Below, one piece after another: positions 15,748-27,821 of a stretch of 64,000 nucleotides of DNA. The notes below the pieces were generated by a model, which was given only the letters and a program-made list of their open reading frames with translations, did not search any database and was not told the origin of the DNA. The stretch lies in contig NZ_FOSV01000002.1 of NCBI RefSeq assembly GCF_900114375.1, positions 124,001 to 188,000 on the forward strand, read 5' to 3'. The first letter of the stretch is position 1, and every line of letters starts with the position of its first letter. Made by a program: the position numbers and the translations under genes. Source of the stretch: Methylorubrum salsuginis. Its GTDB lineage: Bacteria > Pseudomonadota > Alphaproteobacteria > Rhizobiales > Beijerinckiaceae.

Positions 15748-15798
15748 CGGAAGCGTTGTCGCTCCGGCCGCGCGCGAACGCCAGTCCCGGCATGAAAA

Positions 15799-15822
15799 AG
15801 CCGGCCTCGGATGAGGCCGGCT
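15799..15822 (-). terminator. Intrinsic terminator of the aroQ-accB-accC operon
   Basis: A ten-base-pair stem AGCCGGCCTC / GAGGCCGGCT with a four-base loop, followed on the minus strand by a run of five T residues. It lies 25 bases past the accC stop codon. Confidence 0.85.
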
Positions 15823-15847
15823 GTCACCGTCGGGATCGGGGCGCCGC

Positions 15848-17215
15848 TCAGCGCTTCTGATCCGCCTCCGACAAACCCTCGCGCTCCAGAAACCCTTCGA
15901 GCCAGTGGATGTCGTACTGGCCGTTCTGGACGTCGGCGTTGCGCACCAGGGTGCGGAACAGCGGCAGGGTGGTGTCGATGCCGTCGACCACGAACTCGTC
16001 GAGCGCGCGACGCAGGCGCATCAGGCACTCGTTGCGGGTGCGCCCGTGCACGATCAGCTTGCCGATCAGCGAATCGTAGTTCGGCGGGATGCGGTAGCCC
16101 TGGAAGGCCGCCGAATCGACGCGCACGCCGAGGCCTCCCGGCGGATGGAAGTAGGTGATGAGGCCGGGCGAGGGCCGGAAGGTCGCCGGATGTTCGGCGT
16201 TGATCCGGCACTCGATGGCGTGGCCCTCGACCTTGATGTCGTCCTGCGTGACCGACAGCCCGCCGCCGGCGGCGACCCGGATCTGCTCGTTGACGAGGTC
16301 GATCCCGGTGATCATCTCGGTCACCGGGTGCTCCACCTGAATCCGGGTATTCATCTCGATGAAGTAGAACCGCCCGTCCTCGTAGAGGAACTCGATGGTG
16401 CCGGCGCCGAGATAGCCGAGCTGGCGCATGGCGTTGGCGCAGATGCCGCCGATCTCGGCGCGCATCTCGGCGTTGAGCGCGGGCGAGCCGCCCTCTTCCC
16501 AGACCTTCTGGTGGCGACGCTGGAGCGAGCAGTCGCGCTCGGCCAGATGCACGGCCCCGCCGCGGCCGTCGCCGAGGATCTGCACCTCGATGTGGCGCGG
16601 CTTGGTCAGGTACTTCTCGAGATAGACCGCGTCGTCGCCGAAGGCCGCCTTGGCCTCGGTGCGGGCCATGGTGAGCGCCTGCTCCAGATCGGCCTCGGTG
16701 CGGGCGACCTTCATGCCGCGCCCGCCGCCGCCGGAGGCCGCCTTCACGAGCACGGGATAGCCGATCTCGGCGGCGACCCGCTTGGCCTCGTCCGTGTCGG
16801 TGATGCCGCCTTCCGAGCCCGGCACGCAGGGAATCCCGAGGGCCTTGGCCGTGCGCTTGGCCTCGATCTTGTCGCCCATCACCCGGATATGCTCGGCCTT
16901 GGGGCCGATGAAGCCGATATTGTGATGCGCCAGCACCTCGGCGAAGCGGGCGTTCTCGGAGAGGAAGCCGTAGCCCGGATGCACCGCGTCCGCTCCTGTG
17001 ATCTCGCAGGCCGCGATGATCGAGGGGATGTTGAGGTAGCTGTCGCGGGCGGCGGGCGGGCCGATGCAGACGCTCTCGTCGGCGAGCCGCACATGCATGG
17101 CGTCGGCATCGGCGGTGGAATGGACCGCGACGGTCGCGATGCCGAGTTCCTTGGCCGCCCGCAGGATGCGCAGGGCGATCTCGCCGCGGTTGGCGATCAG
17201 GATCTTGTCGAACAT
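15848..17215 (-). CDS. accC: Acetyl-CoA carboxylase biotin carboxylase subunit
   Basis: A 455-residue ATP-grasp enzyme that carboxylates the biotin of AccB with bicarbonate and ATP, the first half-reaction of malonyl-CoA synthesis. It shows the N-terminal [14 protein letters not shown], the ATP-binding [12 protein letters not shown] loop, [16 protein letters not shown], the metal ligands in [16 protein letters not shown], and the C-terminal [10 protein letters not shown]. The length is normal. It lies ten bases downstream of accB in the aroQ-accB-accC operon and is followed by a terminator. Confidence 0.97.
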   Translation of the reverse strand: MFDKILIANRGEIALRILRAAKELGIATVAVHSTADADAMHVRLADESVCIGPPAARDSYLNIPSIIAACEITGADAVHPGYGFLSENARFAEVLAHHNIGFIGPKAEHIRVMGDKIEAKRTAKALGIPCVPGSEGGITDTDEAKRVAAEIGYPVLVKAASGGGGRGMKVARTEADLEQALTMARTEAKAAFGDDAVYLEKYLTKPRHIEVQILGDGRGGAVHLAERDCSLQRRHQKVWEEGGSPALNAEMRAEIGGICANAMRQLGYLGAGTIEFLYEDGRFYFIEMNTRIQVEHPVTEMITGIDLVNEQIRVAAGGGLSVTQDDIKVEGHAIECRINAEHPATFRPSPGLITYFHPPGGLGVRVDSAAFQGYRIPPNYDSLIGKLIVHGRTRNECLMRLRRALDEFVVDGIDTTLPLFRTLVRNADVQNGQYDIHWLEGFLEREGLSEADQKR

Positions 17216-17225
17216 CCGCCAGCCA

Positions 17226-17705
17226 TCACTCGAGAACGAGGAGCGCTTCGCCGTACTCGACGGGCATGCCGTCCTCGACGAAGATCGCGGTGACGGTCCC
17301 GGCGCGCGGCGCCACGATGTCGTTGAAGGTCTTCATCGCCTCGATGAGGAGCAGCTTGTCGCCGGCCTGGACCCGCGCGCCGACCTCGATGAACGGCTTC
17401 GCCTCGGGGGAGGGCCGCAGATAGGCGGTGCCGACCATCGGCGAGGGCACGGCGCCGGGATGGCCCGCGCCGGCCTTGGGCTGAGCGGGCGCCAGGGCTG
17501 CCGGGATCGCGGCGGCCGGCGCGGGCGCCGCTGCGGCCGTCACGGGGGCGGGCGGGGCGACCTGGACCGCGACCGGCTCGATCTTGCGGGCGACGCGGAT
17601 GCGCAGGTCGCCCTTCTCGACCTCGATCTCGCTCAGATCGGTCTCGGCGACCATCTTGGCGAGCTCGCGCACCAATTCGGGATCGAAGGGTTCGTTCTTG
17701 GCCAT
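17226..17705 (-). CDS. accB: Acetyl-CoA carboxylase biotin carboxyl carrier protein
   Basis: A 159-residue biotin carrier. An N-terminal helical part (about 1-50) is followed by an Ala/Pro-rich flexible linker (about 50-85) and a C-terminal biotinyl domain with the target lysine in [10 protein letters not shown]. The biotin ligase that modifies it is encoded at 43710 in this window. The start at 17705 ([11 protein letters not shown]) was chosen over the much longer open frame because the upstream part overlaps aroQ. It lies between aroQ (17 bases away) and accC. Confidence 0.95.
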   Translation of the reverse strand: MAKNEPFDPELVRELAKMVAETDLSEIEVEKGDLRIRVARKIEPVAVQVAPPAPVTAAAAPAPAAAIPAALAPAQPKAGAGHPGAVPSPMVGTAYLRPSPEAKPFIEVGARVQAGDKLLLIEAMKTFNDIVAPRAGTVTAIFVEDGMPVEYGEALLVLE

Positions 17706-17722
17706 CGGCTCTGGTTCTGCAG

Positions 17723-18193
17723 TCAGGAGGCGGAAATCTTCAGGGGCGGACTGGACCGGCCGCGCAGGAGATGGGCGAGGGCGTCGAGCCCCGCCAGATA
17801 GCTGTAGGGACCGAAACCCGCGATCACGCCGGCACAGACCGGCGCGATCAGGGAGACATGGCGAAACGCCTCGCGGGCATGAACGTTCGAGAGGTGGATC
17901 TCGACCGCGGTCACGCCGGTGCCGGCGATGGCGTCGCGGAGCGCAATCGACGTGTGCGTGTAGGCGGCGGCGTTGATGAGCACCCCGGCTCCGGCCCGGC
18001 CCGCTTCCTGCACGAACGACACGAGTTCGCCCTCGTGATTCGTCTGACGGAAGGTCAGGGCGATATCGAGGCGAACCGCGCGCTCGTGCAGATCGTGCTC
18101 GATGTCGGCGAGGGTCGCGGCGCCGTAGATGCCCGGCTCGCGCGTGCCCAGCAGATTGAGGTTCGGCCCGTTGAGGCAGTGAATCGCGGTCAT
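17723..18193 (-). CDS. aroQ: Type II 3-dehydroquinate dehydratase
   Basis: A 156-residue shikimate-pathway enzyme that dehydrates 3-dehydroquinate. Motifs: LNGPNLNLLGTREPGIYG with the catalytic tyrosine, FRQTNHEGELV, LINAAAYTHTSIALRDA, VEIHLSNVHAREAFRH with the catalytic histidine, and VIAGFGPYSY. The length is typical. It heads the aroQ-accB-accC operon, an arrangement common in alphaproteobacteria. Its promoter must lie in the 135 bases between it and the LysR-type gene's terminator. Confidence 0.95.
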   Translation of the reverse strand: MTAIHCLNGPNLNLLGTREPGIYGAATLADIEHDLHERAVRLDIALTFRQTNHEGELVSFVQEAGRAGAGVLINAAAYTHTSIALRDAIAGTGVTAVEIHLSNVHAREAFRHVSLIAPVCAGVIAGFGPYSYLAGLDALAHLLRGRSSPPLKISAS

Positions 18194-18298
18194 GCCAGCC
18201 GGTGAAGCGTCGGCCGGGCGTTTTCAGGCGAAGCACCCGGCGGGGAGGCCGGTCTTAGACGAGGCTGCGCGCCCGCGACAAGGCGTGAATTCAAAACC

Positions 18299-18317
18299 GG
18301 GCGAGGCGGGCTCGCCC
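18299..18317 (-). terminator. Probable terminator of the LysR-type gene
   Basis: Stem GGGCGAG / CTCGCCC with a five-base loop, followed on the minus strand by CGGTTTTG. It begins about a dozen bases after the stop of the LysR-type gene. The T-run is short, so efficiency is uncertain. Confidence 0.55.
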
Positions 18318-18328
18318 GCAACCCGCCG

Positions 18329-19228
18329 TCAGTAGGTCCAGCGCTGGGCCTTGTTCACCAGGAAATCCCGAAACGCCTGGACGCGCGCCACGGTCCGCAT
18401 CTCCTCGGCATAGACGAGGTAGCTCTCCATGGTCGGCATCTCGACCTCGCGCATCACCTGCACCAGGCTCTCGTCGCCCTCGACCGCGTAGTCGGGCAGA
18501 ATGCCGACGCCGATGCCGGCCTCCATCGCCTTGTGCAGGGCGGTGATGTTGTTGACCGTGAAGTGGACCGGGCGGCGGTCCTCGCCCTCGCGGCCGATAT
18601 TGGCGAGGTAATGGGTGGCGAGCAGGTAGGAGGGCTCGTTGCCGCCGAAGGAGACGAGGCGGTGCTCGTCGAGATCGGCGATGGTCTTGGGCTCGCCGAA
18701 GCGCTTGACGTAATCGGGGCTGGCGAAGGCGTGGTAATGCACCGTGAACAGCCGCCGCTGGATCAGGTCCGGCTGGGCCGGGCGGCGCATGCGGATGGCG
18801 ATGTCGGCCTCGCGCATGGCGAGGTCGAGTTCCTCGTTGGTCAGCACCAGCTCCACCCGCACGTCCGGGTAGAGGTCGAGGAACTCCGAGATCCGCCCCG
18901 CGAGCCAGGACGAGCCGAGGCCGACGGTGGTCGTCACGCGCAGATCCCCCGAGGGACGCTCGCTCGTCTCGACGAGGCGGGCGCGGGTGTTCTCGAGCCG
19001 GAGCTTCATGTCGCGGGCGGCGCGGAACAGCAGGTCGCCCTGCTCGGTCAGGATCAGGCCGCGAGCGTGGCGGTGGAACAGCGGCGCCTTCAGCTCGCGC
19101 TCCAGCGCGCTGATCTGGCGGCTCACCGCCGACTGGCTCAGGCCGATGTCGTCGCCCGCCCGCGTGAAGCTCCCGGCCTCCGCGACGTTGAGGAAAATCC
19201 GGATCTTGTCCCAATCCAAGGCCGTCAC
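18329..19228 (-). CDS. LysR-family regulator, LsrB/VtlR-like
   Basis: A 299-residue LysR-type regulator. The helix-turn-helix covers about residues 5-65 (DWDKIRIFLNVAEAGSFTRA; LSQSAVSRQISALE; FHRHARGLILTEQG), and the effector domain follows with LRVTTTVGLGSSWLAG and LGIG-type GIGVGILPDY segments. The sequence and position beside trxB match LsrB of Sinorhizobium and VtlR of Brucella. It contains no cysteine. The start is uncertain: GTG at 19228 gives MTALDWDK, but a GGAG lies at ideal spacing from a TTG at 19219 and is too close to the GTG. Confidence 0.85.
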   Translation of the reverse strand: MTALDWDKIRIFLNVAEAGSFTRAGDDIGLSQSAVSRQISALERELKAPLFHRHARGLILTEQGDLLFRAARDMKLRLENTRARLVETSERPSGDLRVTTTVGLGSSWLAGRISEFLDLYPDVRVELVLTNEELDLAMREADIAIRMRRPAQPDLIQRRLFTVHYHAFASPDYVKRFGEPKTIADLDEHRLVSFGGNEPSYLLATHYLANIGREGEDRRPVHFTVNNITALHKAMEAGIGVGILPDYAVEGDESLVQVMREVEMPTMESYLVYAEEMRTVARVQAFRDFLVNKAQRWTY

Positions 19229-19415
19229 TCCCGCCCGTCGAGGTCGGCCCGTCACGGGAGGCCGCGACCTTTGGGCGTTGCACGACACCAACCCTACACG
19301 CGTCGCCGCCATTCGCTGAGCGAAGGGCTCCTCGCGAAACCGTAGGGTTCCTGCATGGTTCAGACTATGACGGCAAGCTTGCGATTTGGTTGCGTCCAAC
19401 CGTCGTCAACAGGGA

Positions 19416-19442
19416 AGTGGGCGCCGGCCGTCGGCGCCCACT
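19416..19442 (-). terminator. Hairpin after trxB
   Basis: An 11-base-pair stem AGTGGGCGCCG / CGGCGCCCACT with a five-base loop, 18 bases past the trxB stop codon on the minus strand. Only a short T-run follows (TTCCC), so it could be a terminator or a transcript-stabilising hairpin between trxB and the LysR-type gene. Confidence 0.55.
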
Positions 19443-19460
19443 CTTATCCCCAGGGGAACC

Positions 19461-20435
19461 TCACTCCGCCGCGGCCTGGGCCGGGCTCTCGCCGACATCC
19501 AGCGCGGCCAGATACTTCTCGGCTTCCAGCGCCGCCATGCAGCCCATGCCGGCGGCGGTGATCGCCTGGCGGTAGACGTCGTCGGTGACGTCGCCGGCCG
19601 CGTAGACGCCGGGGATGTCGGTCGCGGTCGTGCCCGGCGTCACCGTGATGTAGCCGCCGTGGCGCATCGGCAGCTGACCCTCGAAGATGCCGGTCGCCGG
19701 CTGATGACCGATGGCGACGAACAGACCGTCGGTCGCGTGCTCGACGATCTCGCCCGAGCGCAGATCCTTCAGGCGCAGATGCGTGACGGAGGGGGGCGTG
19801 GCCGAGCCGCAGATCTCCTCGACCGCGTGGTGCCACTTCACCGTGACGTTGGCGTGCTTGAACAGGCGCTCCTGCAGGATGCGCTCGGCGCGGAACTCGC
19901 CGCGGCGGTGGACCACGGTCACGGACTTGGCGAGGTTGGCCAGATACAGCGCCTCCTCGACGGCGGTGTTGCCGCCGCCCACCACCGTCACGTCCTTGCC
20001 GCGGAAGAAGAAGCCGTCGCAGGTGGCGCAGGCCGAGACGCCGAAGCCCTGGAACTTCGCTTCCGACGGCAGGCCGAGCCACTTCGCCTGGGCGCCGGTG
20101 GCAATGATGAGCGCGTCGCAGCTGTAGGTCTCGCCGGAATCGGCCTCCAGCCGGAACGGGCGCACCTTCAGGTCGACGGATGTGATGTATTCCGACACGA
20201 TCTGGGTGCCGACATGCTCGGCTTGGGAGCGCATCTGCTCCATCAGCCACGGGCCCTGGACGGCTTGCGCGAAGCCCGGATAGTTCTCGACATCGGTGGT
20301 GATCATGAGCTGGCCGCCGGGCTGGAAGCCGGAGATCAGCAGCGGCTCGACCATGGCGCGGGCGGCGTAGATCGCGGCGGTGTAGCCGGCCGGGCCTGAG
20401 CCGATGATCACGAGTCTCGCATGGGTGTGGGCCAT
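19461..20435 (-). CDS. trxB: Thioredoxin reductase
   Basis: A 324-residue flavoprotein that reduces thioredoxin with NADPH. It shows the FAD-binding IIGSGPAGYTAAIYAARA near the N-terminus, the redox-active CATC (SACATCDGFFF, about residues 136-145), the NADP-binding VVGGGNTAVEEALYLA, and the C-terminal GVYAAGDVTDDVYRQAITAAGMGC. The length is normal. A LysR-type regulator follows on the same strand, an arrangement conserved in Rhizobiales. Confidence 0.96.
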   Translation of the reverse strand: MAHTHARLVIIGSGPAGYTAAIYAARAMVEPLLISGFQPGGQLMITTDVENYPGFAQAVQGPWLMEQMRSQAEHVGTQIVSEYITSVDLKVRPFRLEADSGETYSCDALIIATGAQAKWLGLPSEAKFQGFGVSACATCDGFFFRGKDVTVVGGGNTAVEEALYLANLAKSVTVVHRRGEFRAERILQERLFKHANVTVKWHHAVEEICGSATPPSVTHLRLKDLRSGEIVEHATDGLFVAIGHQPATGIFEGQLPMRHGGYITVTPGTTATDIPGVYAAGDVTDDVYRQAITAAGMGCMAALEAEKYLAALDVGESPAQAAAE

Positions 20436-20578
20436 CTCTCGCCGTCTCCTGTTGCCGGCGGCTCTCGCGGGGCGCCGTCGTCCTGTCGATTCGCGCCTAC
20501 TGTGCCACGGCGCGCTGAAAAAGATGTTTTGGAAGCGGGGGCCCGAACGGCCTCGAACCGCCCGGGGGCGCCTGCCGG

Positions 20579-21649
20579 CTAGAACGAACCCTTCGCCGCG
20601 GGCGCCGTCGCCGGCGCGGCTTTCCGGGCCGGATCGAGCCGTTCGCGATGCGTCGCGTAGGCCTTGGCCATCGCCTCGGCGATCTCCGGTGTCGCGTCGA
20701 TCGGTGCGTAGCGCAGGGCCTCCAGGCGGCCGATGAAGGGTTTCAGGGCCCCCGCCATCGCGAGCCCGGCGAACATCCGCCGATGCCGGATATAGGTACG
20801 CGGCAGGTCGAACAGCAGGAGCGGCACGCCGGTGCTGGCCGCCTCGCCGACCATGTTGGCCGAATCCGAGGTGACGACGATGTGGTCGGCGATCGCCAGC
20901 ATGCCGACATAGGGATTCTCCCCCGTGCCGTCCCAGAGGAAGCCGCCCTTACGGCGGATCAGGTCGGCCAGCGCCGCGCTCAGCTCCGGCGGCGTGCGCC
21001 GGGACACGGTCATCATCAGGGTGCAGCCGCCGTCGGCGAGCTTGGTGAGGTCGCGCACGAGGCGGCGAGTGTCGGACTTGCGGTAGCTGAGGTGCCGGCT
21101 GTCGCCGCCGATCAGCACGGCGATGCGCGGCCAGGGAAGGACCTCCAGTCGCGGATCCGGCCGGGCGCGGGCGGCATCGAGGCGGGCGCGGGAGACCGGA
21201 TGCGGTGCCGTCAGCGTCGTGAAGACGTTGGGCCCGCGCAGGTCGTCGTAATCCGGCACCCAGATGAAGTCGGCGGTGTCGTGCCCGGTGCGCGGGTCCT
21301 TGAGGAAGGCCGTGAAGGTGCTCCCCTTCGAGGCGCGCCGCACCGCCCGCAGATAGGGCACGGCGCGCCGGCCCGAGGCGATCAGGAGGTCGGGCAGGGG
21401 GCCTTCGAGCACGCCGCCGGCCCGGCCCGGCGCGTCGCGGGGGTCGATCGGCCCCCAGGGGGCGGTCCAGGTCAGGGGGCGGCCGCGCGGAATGCGCCGG
21501 ATCGCCGCGTCCAGGCCGAGCGCCTGGGCGACGCCGATGCACTGGTTCTCGTCGCCGGCCTTGCCGTCGGTCACGATCCAGGCGCGGGCGCGCCCGATCT
21601 CGGGCGGCGTCAGGCCGTCCCCCGCCACGCTCCCGCTCACGCCACGCAC
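20579..21649 (-). CDS. ELM1/GtrOC1-family protein (mitochondrial fission ELM1-like)
   Basis: A 356-residue cytoplasmic protein of the ELM1 family (formerly DUF1022), which has a glycosyltransferase-like fold. Characteristic segments are ARAWIVTDGKAGDENQCIGVA at the start, LIASGRRAVPYLRA, VLIGGDSRHLSY, and HIVVTSDSANMVGEAASTG. In plants the family affects mitochondrial fission; bacterial roles are poorly known. The gene begins with GTG at 21649; a second GTG three codons later is equally possible. It lies 21 bases after the secreted hypothetical gene in the carB-greA cluster. Confidence 0.82.
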   Translation of the reverse strand: MRGVSGSVAGDGLTPPEIGRARAWIVTDGKAGDENQCIGVAQALGLDAAIRRIPRGRPLTWTAPWGPIDPRDAPGRAGGVLEGPLPDLLIASGRRAVPYLRAVRRASKGSTFTAFLKDPRTGHDTADFIWVPDYDDLRGPNVFTTLTAPHPVSRARLDAARARPDPRLEVLPWPRIAVLIGGDSRHLSYRKSDTRRLVRDLTKLADGGCTLMMTVSRRTPPELSAALADLIRRKGGFLWDGTGENPYVGMLAIADHIVVTSDSANMVGEAASTGVPLLLFDLPRTYIRHRRMFAGLAMAGALKPFIGRLEALRYAPIDATPEIAEAMAKAYATHRERLDPARKAAPATAPAAKGSF

Positions 21650-21670
21650 GTCCTCAGAACTGGTATCGGC

Positions 21671-22174
21671 CTATTGGGTCGGAAGCTGGCGGCGCAGCCA
21701 AGCGGCGTAATGCTCGGCGAGCGCCGCGACCCGCCGCCGCTCGGAGGCCGGATCGTACCACGCGCCGCCCGAACTCGCCGGCAGGGCCGAGAGCTGGGGA
21801 TGGCGCGCGAGGATCGCGCCGTCGCGGCCGACGAGCAAAGCCTCGCCGTCGAGATAGTCGGTGACGCCGCCGCCGCCGAAGCTGCCGCGGCTCGCGCCCT
21901 GCGCGCCGGCATAGGGATTGAGCGAGAGGCCGCTCACCCGCACCACCAGGGTCGGCGCGCCGCGCACGATCCGGTCGCCGAAGGCTTGGCGGAGCGCCGC
22001 GGTCAGGTCGGCGCGCAACGCCTCCGTCTGCAACCCGCCGCCCTGGGCGGCGAGCGGGCGCACATCGACCGAGACGCCGCCCAGGCGTCCGAAATCCTGT
22101 GCGAAGGCCGGCCCCGCGAGCAGGACGAGGCCCGTCAGAGCGGCGAGACCGGGGATGCGCAGGAGGGTTTTCAT
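21671..22174 (-). CDS. Secreted hypothetical protein
   Basis: A 167-residue exported protein. A signal peptide (MKTLLRIPGLAALTGLVLLAGPAFAQ) leads into a domain containing VSVDVRPLAAQGGG, RADLTAALRQAFGDR, TLVVRVSGLSLNPY, a Gly-rich loop (RGSFGGGG) and a C-terminal LAEHYAAWLRRQL. This resembles proteins that present a conserved beta-domain in the periplasm, but I do not recognise a named family. The start lies five bases past the greA stop, so it is almost certainly co-transcribed with greA. Confidence 0.75.
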   Translation of the reverse strand: MKTLLRIPGLAALTGLVLLAGPAFAQDFGRLGGVSVDVRPLAAQGGGLQTEALRADLTAALRQAFGDRIVRGAPTLVVRVSGLSLNPYAGAQGASRGSFGGGGVTDYLDGEALLVGRDGAILARHPQLSALPASSGGAWYDPASERRRVAALAEHYAAWLRRQLPTQ

Positions 22175-22179
22175 GGGCG

Positions 22180-22662
22180 TCAGGCGCCCCACTCGACGGC
22201 GACGACCTCGTAGGACTTGCCGCCGCCCGGCGTCGTCACCTCGACGGTGTCGCCGACGCCCTTGCCGATGAGGGCGCGGGCGATCGGCGAGGAGATCGAG
22301 ACGCGGCCCTCGCGCACGTCCGCCTCGGGCTCGCCGACGATCTGGTAGGTCTTCTCCTCCTCGGTGTCCTCGTCGAGGAGTTTGACGCGCGCGCCGAACT
22401 TGATTTTCGCACCCGACAGCTTCGCCGTGTCGATGATCTCGGCCCGCGCGATCATGCTCTCCAGTTCGAGCACCCGGCCCTCGTTGTGGGACTGGGCCTC
22501 CTTGGCGGCATGGTACTCGGCGTTCTCGGACAGGTCGCCCAGCGCGCGCGCCTCGGAGATCGCCTGGATGATGCGCTGCCGCTCCACCTGCTGGCGATGC
22601 TTCAGCTCCTCTTCGAGGGCTGCGTAGCCGCGGATCGTGATCGGAACCTTGTCGATGCTCAT
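22180..22662 (-). CDS. greA: Transcription elongation factor GreA
   Basis: A 160-residue factor that rescues backtracked RNA polymerase by stimulating transcript cleavage. The N-terminal coiled coil (about 10-75) carries [16 protein letters not shown], with the acidic tip residues D and E. The C-terminal domain contains [18 protein letters not shown] and [14 protein letters not shown]. The start at 22662 ([13 protein letters not shown]) fits the family; the open frame upstream overlaps the end of carB. It follows carB by 121 bases containing a hairpin. Confidence 0.97.
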   Translation of the reverse strand: MSIDKVPITIRGYAALEEELKHRQQVERQRIIQAISEARALGDLSENAEYHAAKEAQSHNEGRVLELESMIARAEIIDTAKLSGAKIKFGARVKLLDEDTEEEKTYQIVGEPEADVREGRVSISSPIARALIGKGVGDTVEVTTPGGGKSYEVVAVEWGA

Positions 22663-22683
22663 GGTCTCGCGCCACAATGAAGA

Positions 22684-22716
22684 GGCCCGGCGGGAGCGAT
22701 GAGCTCCTTCCGGGCC
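22684..22716 (-). terminator. Hairpin between carB and greA
   Basis: On the minus strand GGCCCGG, an inner GGAGC, loop, GCTCC and CCGGGCC form a two-part stem followed by TCTTCATT. It lies about 70 bases past the carB stop and 20 bases before greA. The weak T-run suggests partial termination or processing within the operon. Confidence 0.5.
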
Positions 22717-22783
22717 GGAAATCGGCTGAAAGTTCGGGCCGCGAGGCGCCCTGTCCGCCGGACCCCTCGCGCGCCGGAGGTAT

Positions 22784-26257
<3,474 letters not shown>

Positions 26258-26602
26258 GGAGCGCCTTTTCGGCCTTTCGCGCGCGCTCGCACCCCCGCGC
26301 GCCGCCTCCTTCGAGGGGCGCCCGAGGGGATCGGGCGTCTTGGATGATCGTTAAGCCCCGCGTTTACACCCGGCCGCCCAGGTTTGAAAGGGCGGCTCCC
26401 GAATGTCCCCTGCCGCGGTGGCGCAGGCTGCCGGGCTCGCCGGAGGAGCCGGAACGGTTCGATCGATCGAGCTATCTCAAGGTATAATTATTCGATTTAT
26501 CAAATATAATCGGACGTTTGATGTTTCGATTGCGAAACGATATCGAGCCAATATCGGCGCAGGACGTCGATCTCGATGAGAATTATTATGAGGAAACGAG
26601 CG
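26258..26602. other. Divergent carB / pseudoazurin intergenic region
   Basis: About 345 bases. The carB-proximal half is GC-rich and unremarkable. The pseudoazurin-proximal part (about 26470-26600) is strikingly AT-rich, with two TATAAT hexamers (26483-26488 and 26505-26510) and an inverted repeat GTTTCG-N4-CGAAAC at 26523-26538. Confidence 0.55.
26523..26538. promoter_or_regulatory. Inverted repeat upstream of pseudoazurin (operator candidate)
   Basis: A perfect GTTTCG-ATTG-CGAAAC palindrome lies just downstream of a TATAAT hexamer and about 65 bases before the pseudoazurin start. The position suits a repressor operator. It does not match the FNR/NnrR consensus TTGAT-N4-ATCAA, and the regulator is unknown. 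Confidence 0.4.
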
Positions 26603-27043
26603 ATGGCATCGAAGCATCTTTTGGCCGCGGTGGCCCTGATCGTGGCCTTCGCGGCGCTGCCGGCCGCCGCCGAGGAGGTCGTGGTCAAGACCCTCAACAG
26701 CGGACCGGGCGGAATGATGGTGTTCGACCCCGCCTTCGTGAAACTGAAGCCCGGCGACAGCATCAAGTTCGTGCCGACCGACAAGGGGCACAATGTCGAG
26801 ACCATCAAGGGCATGGCCCCCGACGGTGCTGACTATGTGAAGACGACGGTCGGCCAGGAGGCGGTGGTCACGTTCGACAAGGAGGGCGTCTACGGCTTCA
26901 AATGCTCGCCGCATTACATGATGGGCATGGTCGCCCTCGTGGTCGTCGGCGACAAGCGCGACAACCTCGAGGCCGCCAAGGCCGTCACGCACAGCAAGCT
27001 CGCGCAGAAGCGGTTCGATCCGCTCTTCGCCCAGGCGCAGTGA
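26603..27043 (+). CDS. Pseudoazurin (blue copper protein)
   Basis: A 146-residue periplasmic cupredoxin. A signal peptide ([19 protein letters not shown]) precedes a mature domain of about 123 residues with type 1 copper ligands: His in KGHNVE, then Cys, His and Met in FKCSPHYMMGM. Pseudoazurins donate electrons to nitrite reductase, cytochrome c peroxidase or oxidases. The start at 26603 was chosen because GAGGAAA lies nine bases upstream; in-frame ATGs at 26588 and 26576 would lengthen the leader. The upstream DNA is AT-rich, unlike the gene itself. Confidence 0.9.
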   Translation: MASKHLLAAVALIVAFAALPAAAEEVVVKTLNSGPGGMMVFDPAFVKLKPGDSIKFVPTDKGHNVETIKGMAPDGADYVKTTVGQEAVVTFDKEGVYGFKCSPHYMMGMVALVVVGDKRDNLEAAKAVTHSKLAQKRFDPLFAQAQ

Positions 27044-27074
27044 GCGCGAAGCGCGAACGGAAGGAGGCGGCCGG

Positions 27075-27563
27075 TCAGTCGGCCGCCATCACCAGCGCCC
27101 AGAAGCGCTTGTAGCGGGTGCCCGGCGCATCGACGCGGGCGATGCCGACTCGGCGCAGTTGCGGCATCAGCATGTTGCGGTTGTGCTCGGGTGAGGCCTT
27201 CCAGCGGGCGAGCACCTGATCGAAGGTCTCGGAGCCGGCGCTGAGGTTCTCGCTCGCATAGCGCCTGCCGAAGCCCGCGCTCGCCATGCGGCTGTCGAAG
27301 CTGCCGGCGATCTCGTGGCTCAGCCGGCCGGCCCGGGCATTGGCGCCGGCCTGGAACGAGGCGGCGCGGATCAGCCGCGAATCGATGGTGACGGGCGAAA
27401 GCCCGTGCTGCGCCCGGTAGCGCGAGATCGCTTCGGCCGCCGCCCCCTCGTCGAGGATGACCGGAACCGTCGGCAGGTTCGCCTCCAGCACGGGCGAGCC
27501 GCCGCAACCGGCCAGGGTGAGCGCGAGGAGCAGGACGGCGGAGGCAGGGCGCAGGGGCGGCAT
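27075..27563 (-). CDS. CAP-domain lipoprotein
   Basis: A 162-residue protein with a lipoprotein signal (VLLLALTLAGCGG, lipobox LAGC at about residue 20) and a CAP/SCP-like domain. The domain shows ISRYRAQHGLSPVTIDSRLIRAAS, LSHEIAGSF, a YASENLSAGS motif with the conserved Glu-Asn, ARWKASPEHNRNML and VGIARV. CAP proteins in bacteria are secreted and of diverse or unknown function. The gene is convergent with pseudoazurin, with 31 bases between stop codons. Confidence 0.85.
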   Translation of the reverse strand: MPPLRPASAVLLLALTLAGCGGSPVLEANLPTVPVILDEGAAAEAISRYRAQHGLSPVTIDSRLIRAASFQAGANARAGRLSHEIAGSFDSRMASAGFGRRYASENLSAGSETFDQVLARWKASPEHNRNMLMPQLRRVGIARVDAPGTRYKRFWALVMAAD

Positions 27564-27744
27564 CGGCGGTTCAGGGAATGAGGAAGGACGGCGCCGGGCC
27601 CTTCATCGGCCGATGCGGCGAAACCGCGGCGAAACGGACGGATCGGCCGGGCGACGCCGCAGGGTGGCGGGCACGCAACAGTCGAAGCCGGCGCGCGCAA
27701 GGGCGGGCCCACGGGCCATCGAACAGCATGACGAGGAATAAAAG

Positions 27745-27821
27745 TGGCGCGGGCGACGGGGCTCGAACCCGCGACCTCCGGCGTGACAGGCCGGCACTCT
27801 AACCGACTGAGCTACGCCCGC
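27745..27821 (-). tRNA. tRNA-Asp (GTC)
   Basis: A 77-base tRNA on the minus strand. The acceptor stem is GCGGGCG with CGCCCGC, the discriminator is G, and CCA is encoded. The D-arm is GCTC..GAGT-like, the anticodon loop reads CTGTCAC (anticodon GTC), and the T-arm contains GGTTCGAGCCC. G73 fits aspartate identity. Confidence 0.96.
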
